Below, in pieces: positions 1 to 8,022 of a stretch of DNA of 64,000 bases. The notes under the pieces were generated by a model. It was not told the origin of the DNA. It saw only the letters and a list, made by a program, of their open reading frames with translations, and did not search any database. The DNA is from Sagittula sp. P11 (GTDB lineage Bacteria; Pseudomonadota; Alphaproteobacteria; Rhodobacterales; Rhodobacteraceae). The stretch is taken from the NCBI RefSeq assembly GCF_002814095.1, contig NZ_CP021913.1, positions 434,001-498,000 of the forward strand, given 5' to 3'. Position numbers and translations under genes: made by a program. Within the stretch, counting starts at the first letter, position 1, and every line of letters starts with the position of its first letter.

Positions 1-512
1 AAACCCGCAAGGAAGTCGCGGCTGCTCTCGACCACGCCGTCGTCGGTCACGATGTCCTGCACCTTGCCGATGTAGGCCTCGGGCTGCTGCAGCGTCGGCA
101 TGTCGAGAAACACGAGGCTCTGGCGCAGGTGGTGGTTCGCCCCGAAGCCGCCGGTCGCCCCCATGGAAGCGGTCACGATCCCCGCCGGTTTCCCGCCCCA
201 GACGCTTTGCCCGTAGGGTCGCGACCCCACGTCCAGCGCATTCTTCAGCACGGCGGGAACGGTGCGGTTGTACTCCGGCGTCGCAAAGAGCACGCCGTCG
301 ATATCGGTCATCTCTTCGCGGAAGCGCGTCCACTCCGCCGGAGGCGTGTCGGTTTCGAGATCCTGGTTGTAGAACGGCAGGTCGCCGATCTCGATGAACC
401 GGAACGCGAGGGTGTCGGGCGCAAGCGCCGTCATCGCTTCGATCAGCTTGCGGTTCCACGACTCCTTGCGCAGGCTGCCGACGATGATCGCGATCTGGTA
501 AGTCCTTGACAT
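1..512 (-). CDS. NADPH-dependent FMN reductase (3' part outside window)
   Basis: Flavodoxin-fold NAD(P)H:FMN/quinone reductase, cytosolic, expected to reduce FMN or quinones. The protein opens MSRTYQIAIIVGSLRKES, where GSLRKESWNR is the FMN-phosphate loop of this family, followed by PEYNRTVPAVLKNALDVGSR, the family's second flavin-contact motif. About 170 residues are visible before the frame runs off the left edge; the family is usually 175-195 residues, so little is missing. The ATG at 510-512 fits the domain start. The gene stands alone, transcribed towards the window edge. Family assignment is firm; the physiological substrate is unknown. Confidence 0.88.
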   Translation of the reverse strand, partial: MSRTYQIAIIVGSLRKESWNRKLIEAMTALAPDTLAFRFIEIGDLPFYNQDLETDTPPAEWTRFREEMTDIDGVLFATPEYNRTVPAVLKNALDVGSRPYGQSVWGGKPAGIVTASMGATGGFGANHHLRQSLVFLDMPTLQQPEAYIGKVQDIVTDDGVVESSRDFLAG

Positions 513-654
513 ATCTGTCTCCATTATGTGCCGCCCCGGTCGGGCGGTTCAGTGACAGACCTAACGTCAACGCCGGAAAAGTCGCCTCGGAAAAACCGAA
601 CACCAAGGGTGCGTTCGGGACATCCCTGGGCGATGCCGCCGTACAGATAGACCA

Positions 655-678
655 ACAGGGCCGCCAATGCGGCCCTGT
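655..678 (-). terminator. GC-rich hairpin after the BKACE gene
   Basis: A perfect 10-bp stem (ACAGGGCCGC / GCGGCCCTGT) with a 4-nt CAAT loop lies 24 nt past the stop of the BKACE gene on the minus strand. There is no clean T-run, so it is a likely but weak intrinsic terminator for the three-gene minus-strand operon. Confidence 0.5.
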
Positions 679-701
679 GTCACGCGGTTCGGCTGCCGCC
701 C

Positions 702-1613
702 TCAGCGCGGCGCGCGCTTCACAAGGCCCAGCTTCTCGCGCACCTCCGCCGGGCCGATCACCCGCGCGCCCATGCCTTCGATGATGCCGACGGCCTTTTC
801 CACAAGTTGCGCGTTGGTGGCCAGGACACCCTTTTCCAGCCAGAGGTTGTCCTCCAGCCCGACCCGCACGTTGCCCCCCGCCAGGACGGAGGCCGCCACA
901 TAGGCCATCTGGTTCCGCCCCAGCGCGAAGGCGCTGAAGGTCCAGTCGTCCGGCACGTTGTTGACCATCGCCATGAAGGTGTTGAGGTCGTCCGGCGCGC
1001 CCCAGGGCACGCCCATGCACAGTTGCACCAGTGCCGGGCCGTCCAGCACGCCCTCCTGCACCAGTTGCTTCGCAAACCACAGGTGCCCGGTGTCGAAGGC
1101 CTCGATCTCCGGCTTCACGCCCAGTTCGGTCATCATGCCGCCCATCGCGCGCAGCATCCCCGGCGTGTTGGTCATGACGTAATCGGCTTCGGCGAAGTTC
1201 ATCGTGCCGCAATCCAGCGTGCAGATCTCCGGCAGGCACTCCGCCACATGGGCGACACGCTCTTCCGCGCCGACCATGTCGGTGCCCGTCTCCCGCAGCG
1301 GCAGGGGTGAAGACGTGGGGCCGAACACCATGTCGCCGCCCATGCCCGCCGTCAGGTTCAGCACCACGTCGACCTCCGCATCGCGGATCCGGTCGGTGAC
1401 CTCTCGGTAGAGGTCGAGCCTGCGCGACGGTGCGCCGCTGTCCGGGTCGCGGACGTGGCAATGCACCACCGCGGCCCCCGCCTTTGCCGCAGCGATGGCA
1501 CTTTCGGCGATGTCCTTCGGAGAGCGCGGCACATGCGGGCTGCGATCCTGCGTGCCCCCCGACCCGGTCACCGCGCAGGTCACGAAGACCTCCTTGTTCA
1601 TCTCCAATGGCAT
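702..1613 (-). CDS. BKACE family beta-keto acid cleavage enzyme (DUF849)
   Basis: Zn-dependent enzyme family that condenses a beta-keto acid with acetyl-CoA and releases acetoacetate plus a new CoA thioester. The 303-residue length is normal. The metal-binding HCHVRDPDSG motif is at about residues 51-60 (His51, His53), in a TIM-barrel sequence typical of the family. I start at the ATG at 1611-1613 (MPLEMNKEV), which follows the stop of the upstream acyl-CoA synthetase by 2 nt; longer reading-frame extensions overlap that gene. Last gene of an apparent operon acyl-CoA dehydrogenase, acyl-CoA synthetase, BKACE. The context suggests catabolism of a small carboxylic acid through a CoA ester. The specific keto acid cannot be read from sequence. 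Confidence 0.87.
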   Translation of the reverse strand: MPLEMNKEVFVTCAVTGSGGTQDRSPHVPRSPKDIAESAIAAAKAGAAVVHCHVRDPDSGAPSRRLDLYREVTDRIRDAEVDVVLNLTAGMGGDMVFGPTSSPLPLRETGTDMVGAEERVAHVAECLPEICTLDCGTMNFAEADYVMTNTPGMLRAMGGMMTELGVKPEIEAFDTGHLWFAKQLVQEGVLDGPALVQLCMGVPWGAPDDLNTFMAMVNNVPDDWTFSAFALGRNQMAYVAASVLAGGNVRVGLEDNLWLEKGVLATNAQLVEKAVGIIEGMGARVIGPAEVREKLGLVKRAPR

Positions 1614-1615
1614 CG

Positions 1616-3688
1616 TCAAAGTCCTTCCCTGTCGTTCAGCCGGATCAGCGCATCCACCGCCACGGCGTCTTTTTCCCTGCAGATCAGCGGGTTGATCTCC
1701 ACCTCGGCGATCTCTCCGGCATGTGCTGTAACGAGGGTCTGCACCGCCTCGACCGCCCGCCAGACCGCGCCCAGGTCCGCCCCCGGCGCGCCGCGCCACC
1801 CTGCCAGCACCGGCGCCAGACGCAAGCGGTTCAGCGCGCCGCGCACCTCGGCCTCGATCACCGGCAGCAGCATCGACACGGTGTCCTGCCAGACCTCCGT
1901 CAGCACGCCCCCGGCCCCCAGCGTCAACACGAAGCCATGCGCCGGATCGTGCACCACGCCCAGCAAAAGCTCCGCCACCGTGCCACCGATCATCTCCTCG
2001 ACCAGCACCTCGGGCGTGCCCATGGCAGCCGCCGCCGCGGCCACGGCCTCCGCTGTGCGGAGGTTCAGGGCAACGCCGCCGGCCTCAGTCTTGTGCGCCA
2101 CTCCGACGGCCTTGACCGCCACCGGCAGGCCGATCTCCGCCGCGGCCTCCGCGGCTCCGGCCACCCGGACCTGCCGCCGGCCCGGCACCCGCATCCCGGC
2201 ACGCGCCAGCGCGCCCTTGGCGGTGTCCTCGTTCAACAGCGCGCCCTCCGCCCCCACGAAAAAGCCCCGCTCGCCTTGGATGCCCGCGTCCCCTGGCAAC
2301 AGGACCGGCGCGGCCTGCGCCTCCTGCCCCAGGAAGGCTGCCGCCGACACGGCGTCGAGCGCGGCGGGAAGGTCGCACAGCATCAGGATCCCGCGCGCAT
2401 GGCAGGCTTCGGCGACAGTCTCCGGCAGGGTTTCCACCAGCGTGGACAGCACCGCCACCGGCTTGCCCGACCGCTCCATGGCCCCCGCCACGGCGTCGAG
2501 CACCGGCATCCAGTCGTCCATCGAACAGCGGTCCGCGCGGGGGAAGTCCAGCACCACCAGCCCCAGCGCCGCCTCACCCGCCATCATCGCCGCGAAGGTC
2601 GCGGCCATGGCGGGCACGTCGCCCCAGATATAGGTGTTGTAATCCAACGGGTTGGCCAAGGCGACCTTCGGCCCCAAGGCCGCGCGCAACGCCTCCGCCT
2701 GCGCCTTGCCGAGCGGCGGGAACGACACGCCCCGTCCGAGCGCGCTGTCAGCCATCAGGCTCGCCTCGCCGCCCGAACAGGACATCGACACGACCCGGTC
2801 GGAGTCCAGCGGCCCCACGCCATCGAGGATCTTCAGCGTCTCGAGGAAGGCGCTCAAGGACCCGACCTGCGCGATCCCCAGCCGCCGCAACAGCGCCCGC
2901 GCGCCCACGTCCGATCCGGTCAGCGACGCGGTGTGCGACACCGCCGCCCGCGCCGACTGTTCCGACGCGCCAAGCTTCATCGCCACGATCCGCTTGCCAA
3001 GCGCCCGGGCGCGGGCCGCCAGCCGCTCCATCCCCCGCACGTCGCGGATTCCCTCGATATACAGCCCCAGCGCCGACACGCGCGGGTCCTCCACCAGCGC
3101 CTCGCCGAACCGTGCGAGGTCTACGCAGGCCTCGTTCCCGACCGTGCCGATATAGGCGATGGGCAGGCCGCGCGCCTGCATCGACAGGTTCAGCGCGACG
3201 TTGGAGCTCTGCGTCAGGATCGCCACGCCCGCCTCGCGCCGGATCAGCCCGTGCTGGTCGGGCCAGAGCGCGGCGCCGTCCAGCGCGTTCACGAAGCCGT
3301 AGCAGTTCGGCCCGAGGAACGGCATCCCGTCCGCCGCTGTGCGCAGCGCCTCCTGCAGGTCGCCGCCATCGACCAGCTCCGCCCGCGCCTCGCTGAACCC
3401 GGCGGCAAAGCACACCGCACCGCCCGCCCCGGCGTCCCGAAGGACGCGCAACGCCTCAACCGTCGCCGTCCGGTTAATCCCGACAAAGCAGGCGTCGGGC
3501 GGCTCCGGCAGGGACTCGACCGTGGGATAAGCTGGTACGCCGCCGATTTCCTTCCGTGTCGGATGGACCGGCCAGACCGGCCCCTCGAACCCGATCTTCG
3601 TGCACTCGCGGACCACATTCGTGCACCAAGCGCCGCCGCCGATCACCGCGATGCTGCGGGGCCTGAGCAAACGGTCCAGTCCGCTCAT
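1616..3688 (-). CDS. ADP-forming acyl-CoA synthetase (acetate-CoA ligase family), single chain
   Basis: Single-chain NDP-forming acyl-CoA synthetase of 690 residues that makes an acyl-CoA from an acid, CoA and ATP through a phosphohistidine. Order: CoA-binding Rossmann domain (residues 1-130, starting LLRPRSIAVIGGG), succinyl-CoA-synthetase-like flavodoxin domains with SHTASLTGSD (the phospho-acceptor is likely His252), and a C-terminal ATP-grasp domain containing VAVKAVGVAHKTEAGGVAL. The start at 3686-3688 is chosen because MSGLDRLLRPRSIAVIG matches the family N-terminus; upstream in-frame sequence is low-complexity. Lies 73 nt after an acyl-CoA dehydrogenase and 2 nt before the BKACE gene, so the three probably activate, oxidise and cleave one substrate. 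The natural acid is unknown. Confidence 0.87.
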   Translation of the reverse strand: MSGLDRLLRPRSIAVIGGGAWCTNVVRECTKIGFEGPVWPVHPTRKEIGGVPAYPTVESLPEPPDACFVGINRTATVEALRVLRDAGAGGAVCFAAGFSEARAELVDGGDLQEALRTAADGMPFLGPNCYGFVNALDGAALWPDQHGLIRREAGVAILTQSSNVALNLSMQARGLPIAYIGTVGNEACVDLARFGEALVEDPRVSALGLYIEGIRDVRGMERLAARARALGKRIVAMKLGASEQSARAAVSHTASLTGSDVGARALLRRLGIAQVGSLSAFLETLKILDGVGPLDSDRVVSMSCSGGEASLMADSALGRGVSFPPLGKAQAEALRAALGPKVALANPLDYNTYIWGDVPAMAATFAAMMAGEAALGLVVLDFPRADRCSMDDWMPVLDAVAGAMERSGKPVAVLSTLVETLPETVAEACHARGILMLCDLPAALDAVSAAAFLGQEAQAAPVLLPGDAGIQGERGFFVGAEGALLNEDTAKGALARAGMRVPGRRQVRVAGAAEAAAEIGLPVAVKAVGVAHKTEAGGVALNLRTAEAVAAAAAAMGTPEVLVEEMIGGTVAELLLGVVHDPAHGFVLTLGAGGVLTEVWQDTVSMLLPVIEAEVRGALNRLRLAPVLAGWRGAPGADLGAVWRAVEAVQTLVTAHAGEIAEVEINPLICREKDAVAVDALIRLNDREGL

Positions 3689-3713
3689 GCCTTGCCCACC
3701 TGCGCAACGGTTC

Positions 3714-3736
3714 GTAGGGCGGGGCTTTGCGCCGCC
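3714..3736 (+). repeat. Short intergenic GC repeat, copy 1
   Basis: GTAGGGCGGGGCTT followed by TGCGCCGCC. The same element, with a single T/C difference, recurs at 23246-23268. It sits in the 73-nt gap between the acyl-CoA dehydrogenase and the acyl-CoA synthetase. Both copies can fold through GGCGGGGC/GCGCCGCC pairing. It looks like a small palindromic repeat of REP type. Confidence 0.55.
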
Positions 3737-3761
3737 TTGCGCCCAGTCATCACGCGCCTCA

Positions 3762-4922
3762 TCACGCCCCCAGCGGCCGGAAGATTTCCCGGCTGATGAT
3801 ATGCCTCTGGATCTCCGACGTGCCGTCCCAAATCCGCTCCACCCGCGCATCGCGCCAGAACCGCTCGATCGGGAAATCGTCCATCAGTCCCATGCCTCCG
3901 AAGATCTGCAGCGTCGTGTCGGTGACCTTCGCCAGCATCTCCGACGCGTGCACCTTGGCCGACGCGATCTCGCGATTGGCGGGCAGTCCCTTGTCCAGTC
4001 GCCATGCCCCCATCAGCGTCAGCAGGTCCGAGGCGTCGATCTCCGTCACCATGTCCGCCACCTGGAAGGACACACCCTGGAACCCGGCGATGGGCTGGCC
4101 GAACTGCTTGCGCTGCGCGGCGTACTCCACCGCCATGTCGAAACACCGTCGCGCCCGGCCGACGCAAAAGGCCGCCACCGTCAGCCGCGTGGCGTAAAGC
4201 CATTCGTTCATCACCGCGAAACCGCCGTCGACCTCGCCCAGCACCTGCCCCTCCGGCAGGCGGCAGTCAGAGAATTCCAGCACGCAGTTCTTGTATCCGC
4301 GGTGCGACACCGACCGGTATCCGTCACGCACCGTGAACCCCGGATGCCCCCGGTCGACAAGGAAACAGGTGATCCGCTTCTTCGGCCCCTTCGGCGTCTC
4401 GTCTACGCCCGTCGCCACGAAAACGATAAAGAAATCAGCGTGATCCGCGCCGGAGATGAAGTGTTTCGTGCCGTTGACGATCCAGTCCGTGCCGTCGCGC
4501 ACGGCGGTGCAGCGCATCCCACGGACGTCGGATCCCGCCTCCGGCTCGGTCATCGCCAGCGCATCCATCCGCTCGCCTCTCACGGCGGGCAGAAGGTAAC
4601 GCTCCTTCTGCTCGCCCTCGCAGGCCATGAGGATGTTCTGCGGCCGCCCGAAGAAATGCGTGAGCGCCATGGAGCCCCGCCCCAGTTCCCGCTCCACCAG
4701 CGTGAAGTCGAGGTGCGACAGACCTGCGCCGCCCACCTCCTCCGGGAAATTGCAGGCGTAGAAGCCCAGTTCGATCACCTTGCGCTTCAGTTCCTCGCCA
4801 AGGCCCGGCGGCACTTCCCCGGTGCGCTCGACCTCTGCCTCGTGGGGATAGATCTCCTTCTCCACGAAACTCCTCACCGTGGAGACGATCATCTCCTGCT
4901 CGTCGCTCAGTCCGAAATCCAT
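3762..4922 (-). CDS. Acyl-CoA dehydrogenase
   Basis: FAD-dependent acyl-CoA dehydrogenase of 386 residues, the usual family size. It introduces a trans-2 double bond into an acyl-CoA and passes electrons to ETF. Visible features are the N-terminal helical domain (MDFGLSDEQEMIVSTVRSF), the middle motif ALAMTEPEAGSDVRGM, and the C-terminal segment QIFGGMGLMDDFPIERFWRDAR with WDGTSEIQRHIISREI. The catalytic Glu of short/medium-chain members maps to the C-terminal helices but I cannot place it with certainty. The start at 4920-4922 gives the standard N-terminus; in-frame sequence further upstream would cross the divergent promoter and operator. First gene of the operon with acyl-CoA synthetase and BKACE, divergent from the transketolase genes. 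The palindrome at 5049-5058 lies in the shared upstream region and may affect both. Confidence 0.9.
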   Translation of the reverse strand: MDFGLSDEQEMIVSTVRSFVEKEIYPHEAEVERTGEVPPGLGEELKRKVIELGFYACNFPEEVGGAGLSHLDFTLVERELGRGSMALTHFFGRPQNILMACEGEQKERYLLPAVRGERMDALAMTEPEAGSDVRGMRCTAVRDGTDWIVNGTKHFISGADHADFFIVFVATGVDETPKGPKKRITCFLVDRGHPGFTVRDGYRSVSHRGYKNCVLEFSDCRLPEGQVLGEVDGGFAVMNEWLYATRLTVAAFCVGRARRCFDMAVEYAAQRKQFGQPIAGFQGVSFQVADMVTEIDASDLLTLMGAWRLDKGLPANREIASAKVHASEMLAKVTDTTLQIFGGMGLMDDFPIERFWRDARVERIWDGTSEIQRHIISREIFRPLGA

Positions 4923-5048
4923 GAGGTCCCCTTTCCTGCCCATGAAAGACGTGAACCCCTTGGCACTCAAACACAAAACGCCGGATTTCCTGCCAAATAC
5001 GACATTCGTGACGCGACCCCTTGCGCAAAGGACCGTCCGGGGGTGGAA

Positions 5049-5058
5049 TGGTATACCA
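5049..5058. promoter_or_regulatory. UxuR/ExuR-type operator TGGTATACCA (site 1)
   Basis: Perfect 10-bp palindrome in the context AATGGTATACCAAA, 22 nt upstream of the transketolase ATG and 126 nt upstream of the divergent acyl-CoA dehydrogenase. It is identical in core to five other sites in this window and to the known E. coli UxuR/ExuR operator. Probable binding site for the GntR/FCD regulator encoded at 8928-9614. Confidence 0.75.
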
Positions 5059-5080
5059 AAAGATGGGCAAGGGAGGAGAC

Positions 5081-5929
5081 ATGTCCACAGACCCCCACGC
5101 GGGCTCCAATGTGAGTCTCGCGCGCCGCGCATGGGCGATCAGACGCCATGCGCTGCGCATGGCCGAAGTGCAGGGACAGGGCTACATCGGGCAGGCGCTC
5201 GGCGTGGCGGACGTGCTGGCCACCAGCTATTTCCACGCCCTGACCTACGACCCGAAGGATCCGGACTGGGAAGGGCGCGACCGCTTCTACCTGTCGATCG
5301 GTCACTATGCCATCGCCCTCTACGCCGCCCTGATCGAAGCCGGCATCCTGCCCGAGGACGAGATCGGCACCTACGGCATGGACGATTCGCGGATGCCTAT
5401 GTCGGGCATGGCCGCCTACACGCCGGGCATGGAGATCACCGGCGGCAGCCTCGGCCACGGCCTTGGCATCGCGGTGGGCGCCGCGCTGGGGCTGAAGCGC
5501 AAGAACAGCAAATCCTTCGTTTACAACATGATGTCGGACGGAGAGCTGGGCGAAGGCTCGACCTGGGAGGCAGTCATGGCCGCCAGCAGCCACCGGCTCG
5601 ACAACCTGATCTGCATCGTCGACTTCAACGACCAGCAGGCCGACGGGCCGACCACGGCGGCGCTCGCCAAGGGCGACGAGGCCCCGAAGTGGGCGGCTTT
5701 CGGCTGGCACGCGCAGGAGGTGGACGGCAACGATCTGGACGCGCTGGTGGACGCCTTCGACGCCGCCCGCAACCTGACCGATGCCCGGCCCCGCGTCATC
5801 ATCTGCAAGACCCAGATGTGCAAGGGCGTGCCCTTCCTAGAAGAGCGGGAGATCACCCATTTCGTCCGCGTGGAGCCCTCCGAATGGTCCCGCGCCATCG
5901 CCCATCTCGACGGGCAGATGCCTGCCTGA
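5081..5929 (+). CDS. Transketolase, N-terminal (TPP-binding) subunit
   Basis: Split-type transketolase alpha subunit, 282 residues. With the next gene it forms the thiamine-diphosphate enzyme that moves two-carbon ketol units between sugar phosphates. The TPP-binding region shows SDGELGEGSTWEAVMAAS followed by IVDFNDQQ, the GDG...N pattern of the superfamily; GGSLGHGLGIAVGAALG precedes it. I chose the ATG at 5081 because it directly follows GGAGGAG and gives the family N-terminus; an upstream ATG at 5021 would start before the operator at 5049-5058. Partner subunit begins 52 nt downstream. Two-subunit transketolases in sugar-acid clusters are often special-purpose copies rather than the housekeeping enzyme, and the operator supports substrate-induced expression here. 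Confidence 0.9.
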   Translation: MSTDPHAGSNVSLARRAWAIRRHALRMAEVQGQGYIGQALGVADVLATSYFHALTYDPKDPDWEGRDRFYLSIGHYAIALYAALIEAGILPEDEIGTYGMDDSRMPMSGMAAYTPGMEITGGSLGHGLGIAVGAALGLKRKNSKSFVYNMMSDGELGEGSTWEAVMAASSHRLDNLICIVDFNDQQADGPTTAALAKGDEAPKWAAFGWHAQEVDGNDLDALVDAFDAARNLTDARPRVIICKTQMCKGVPFLEEREITHFVRVEPSEWSRAIAHLDGQMPA

Positions 5930-5981
5930 CCCCCGATCACGGGCCGGTTTCGCTACGAAACCCCTGCCCCGGAGACACCCC

Positions 5982-7037
5982 ATGACCGAAGCCCCGACCG
6001 GCGCGCTGAGCCGCCGCAAGTCCAAGCACCAGCCCCGCACCCTCCCCGTCTCGGAGACCGGAGAACGGCTGACCACCTCCGCGATGATCGCTTCCCTCGA
6101 CGCCGAGGGCCGCGAAACCGTCACCGCCCCCTTCGGCGAGGCGCTCTGCGAACTGGCGAAGACCCGCGACGACATCGTCGGCCTCACCGCCGACCTGTCG
6201 AAATACACCGACCTGCATGTCTTTGCCAAAGCCTACCCCGACCGGTTCTACCAGATGGGCATGGCCGAGCAGGTGATGATCTCTGCCGCCGCCGGGCTGG
6301 CGCGCGAGGGGTTCACCCCCTTCGCCACCACCTATGCCGTCTTCGCCTCCCGTCGCGCCTACGACTTCATCGTCATGGCCATCGCGGAGGAGAACCTGCC
6401 GGTGAAGATCGTCTGCGCCCTGCCCGGCCTGACGACCGGCTATGGCCCCAGCCACCAGGCGACCGAGGACCTCGCGATCTTCCGCGGCATGCCCAACCTC
6501 ACCATCGTCGATCCCTGCGACGCGACGGAGATCACGCAGGCCACCCACGCCATCGCCGACCATCCCGGCCCGGTCTACATGCGCCTCCTGCGCGGCAAGG
6601 TCCCGGACGTGCTGGGCGAATACGGCTACCGGTTCGAACTGGGCAAGGCCAAGCTGATCCACGACGGGCGCGACGTGCTGTTCATCTCCACCGGCTTCAT
6701 GACCATGCGCGCGCTCGATGCCGCCAAGGCGCTGAAACAGGACGGCACCGACTGCGCGGTCCTGCATGTGCCGACGATCAAGCCCCTCGACGTGGAGACG
6801 ATCAAGGCGGAGGCGGCGAAGACCGGGCGGCTTGTGGTCACGCTCGAGAACCACACCATCGTCGGCGGATTGGGGGAGGCCGTGGCCGCGGCGCTGATGC
6901 GCGCGGGCATCCATCCGGCCTTCGACAGCATCGCCCTGCCGGACGAATTCCTCGACGCGGGCGCCCTGCCGACCCTGCACGACCAGTACGGTCTGTCCGT
7001 CCGGGCCATCACCGAACGGGTCAGGGCGCGCCTCTGA
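5982..7037 (+). CDS. Transketolase, C-terminal (pyrimidine-binding) subunit
   Basis: Beta subunit of the split transketolase, 351 residues. It carries the pyrimidine-binding domain with the catalytic Glu region (DRFYQMGMAEQVMISAAAGLA) and the C-terminal transketolase domain (LVVTLENHTIVGGLGEAVA). The first 45 residues (MTEAPTGALSRRKSKHQPR...) are a charged extension ahead of the usual domain start, so a later start is possible, but the ATG at 5982 follows a purine-rich GGAGAC ribosome site. Cotranscribed with the alpha subunit and followed at 73 nt by an SDR. Function assignment as a two-chain transketolase/DXS-like enzyme is firm; the exact donor and acceptor sugars are not known. Confidence 0.88.
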   Translation: MTEAPTGALSRRKSKHQPRTLPVSETGERLTTSAMIASLDAEGRETVTAPFGEALCELAKTRDDIVGLTADLSKYTDLHVFAKAYPDRFYQMGMAEQVMISAAAGLAREGFTPFATTYAVFASRRAYDFIVMAIAEENLPVKIVCALPGLTTGYGPSHQATEDLAIFRGMPNLTIVDPCDATEITQATHAIADHPGPVYMRLLRGKVPDVLGEYGYRFELGKAKLIHDGRDVLFISTGFMTMRALDAAKALKQDGTDCAVLHVPTIKPLDVETIKAEAAKTGRLVVTLENHTIVGGLGEAVAAALMRAGIHPAFDSIALPDEFLDAGALPTLHDQYGLSVRAITERVRARL

Positions 7038-7110
7038 TCCCCGCCTCTCTCGCAACCCTTTCCGGGAGGACAGGCCCCGCCCCCTCCCCGCCAGCCACGG
7101 GAAACCCATC

Positions 7111-7863
7111 ATGCTCCTGAAGGACAAGACCGCCCTCATCACCGGCGCCGCCAGCCCGCGCGGGCTGGGCAAGGCTACCGCGAAACTCTTCGCCGAACAT
7201 GGCGCGCGGGTGGCCATCCTCGACCTCGACGCCAGCGCCGCCGAGGCCGCCGCCGCCGATCTGCCCGGTGACGGCCACATCGGCCTCGCCTGCAACGTCA
7301 CCGACAAGGCCGCCTGCGATGCCGCCGCCGGGGCGGCCATCGCCGCCTTCGGCCAGATCGACGTGCTGGTGAACAACGCGGGCATCACCCAGCCGCTGAA
7401 GCTGATGCAGATCGAACCTGCCAACTACGACGCCGTGACCGACGTGAACCTGCGCGGCACGCTCTACATGAGCCAGGCGCTGATCCCGCACATGCGCGAC
7501 CGCAGGACCGGCGCCATCGTCAACATATCCTCGGTCTCGGCGCAGCGTGGTGGCGGCATCTTCGGCGGTCCGCATTACTCCGCAGCCAAGGCCGGCATCC
7601 TCGGGCTGACCAAGGCCATGGCCCGCGAACTGGCGCCTGACGGCATCCGCGCCAACGCGGTCTGCCCCGGCTTCATCGCGACCGACATCACCGCCGGAAA
7701 GCTGACGCCCGAGATGATGGAACAGATCCTGGCGGGCATTCCCATGGGCCGCGCGGGCGAGGCTTCGGACGTGGCGGGCTGCTGCCTGTTCCTCGCCTCC
7801 GACCTCTCGGCCTATGTCACCGGGTCGGAGGTCGACGTGAACGGCGGGTCGCTCATCCATTGA
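7111..7863 (+). CDS. SDR family oxidoreductase
   Basis: Classical short-chain dehydrogenase, 250 residues, NAD(P)-dependent. The dinucleotide-binding loop reads TGAASPRGLGKATAK, a GxxxGxG variant with a Pro-Arg insertion. NNAGIT, the catalytic Ser in NISSVSAQRGG and the YSAAKAG Tyr/Lys pair are all present, with a normal C-terminus (GSEVDVNGGSLIH). Probably the third gene of the transketolase operon. Likely reduces or oxidises a sugar, polyol or keto-acid in the same pathway, but SDR substrates cannot be deduced from sequence. Confidence 0.85.
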   Translation: MLLKDKTALITGAASPRGLGKATAKLFAEHGARVAILDLDASAAEAAAADLPGDGHIGLACNVTDKAACDAAAGAAIAAFGQIDVLVNNAGITQPLKLMQIEPANYDAVTDVNLRGTLYMSQALIPHMRDRRTGAIVNISSVSAQRGGGIFGGPHYSAAKAGILGLTKAMARELAPDGIRANAVCPGFIATDITAGKLTPEMMEQILAGIPMGRAGEASDVAGCCLFLASDLSAYVTGSEVDVNGGSLIH

Positions 7864-7873
7864 GCGCCGGCCG

Positions 7874-7890
7874 GTTAACCATAGGTTAAC
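7874..7890 (+). terminator. Hairpin after the transketolase operon
   Basis: GTTAACC / GGTTAAC stem with an ATA loop, enclosed by GGCCGG...CCGGCC, begins 10 nt after the SDR stop codon. It is a plausible stop or 3'-end stabiliser for the transketolase-SDR transcript, without a T-run. Confidence 0.4.
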
Positions 7891-7972
7891 GCTCCCTCCG
7901 GCCATCGCGCTCGGTATCTCGTCGGGCGCTGTCCCGGAGGGGGTACGGGGGAGGCAGCGCCTCTCCCGCGTG

Positions 7973-7991
7973 GCGCGGGCAAGGCCCGCGC
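7973..7991. repeat. GC hairpin block shared with 52446-52464
   Basis: Perfect palindromic hairpin GCGCGGGC-AAG-GCCCGCGC between two converging genes. The same 19 nt occur exactly at 52446-52464, inside a larger modular intergenic repeat. A second hairpin (GGATCGC GCCA GCGATCC) follows at about 7993-8012. The pair may serve as a bidirectional terminator for the plus-strand SDR and the minus-strand hydrolase. Confidence 0.5.
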
Positions 7992-8022
7992 GGATCGGAT
8001 CGCGCCAGCGATCCGAGGCCCG

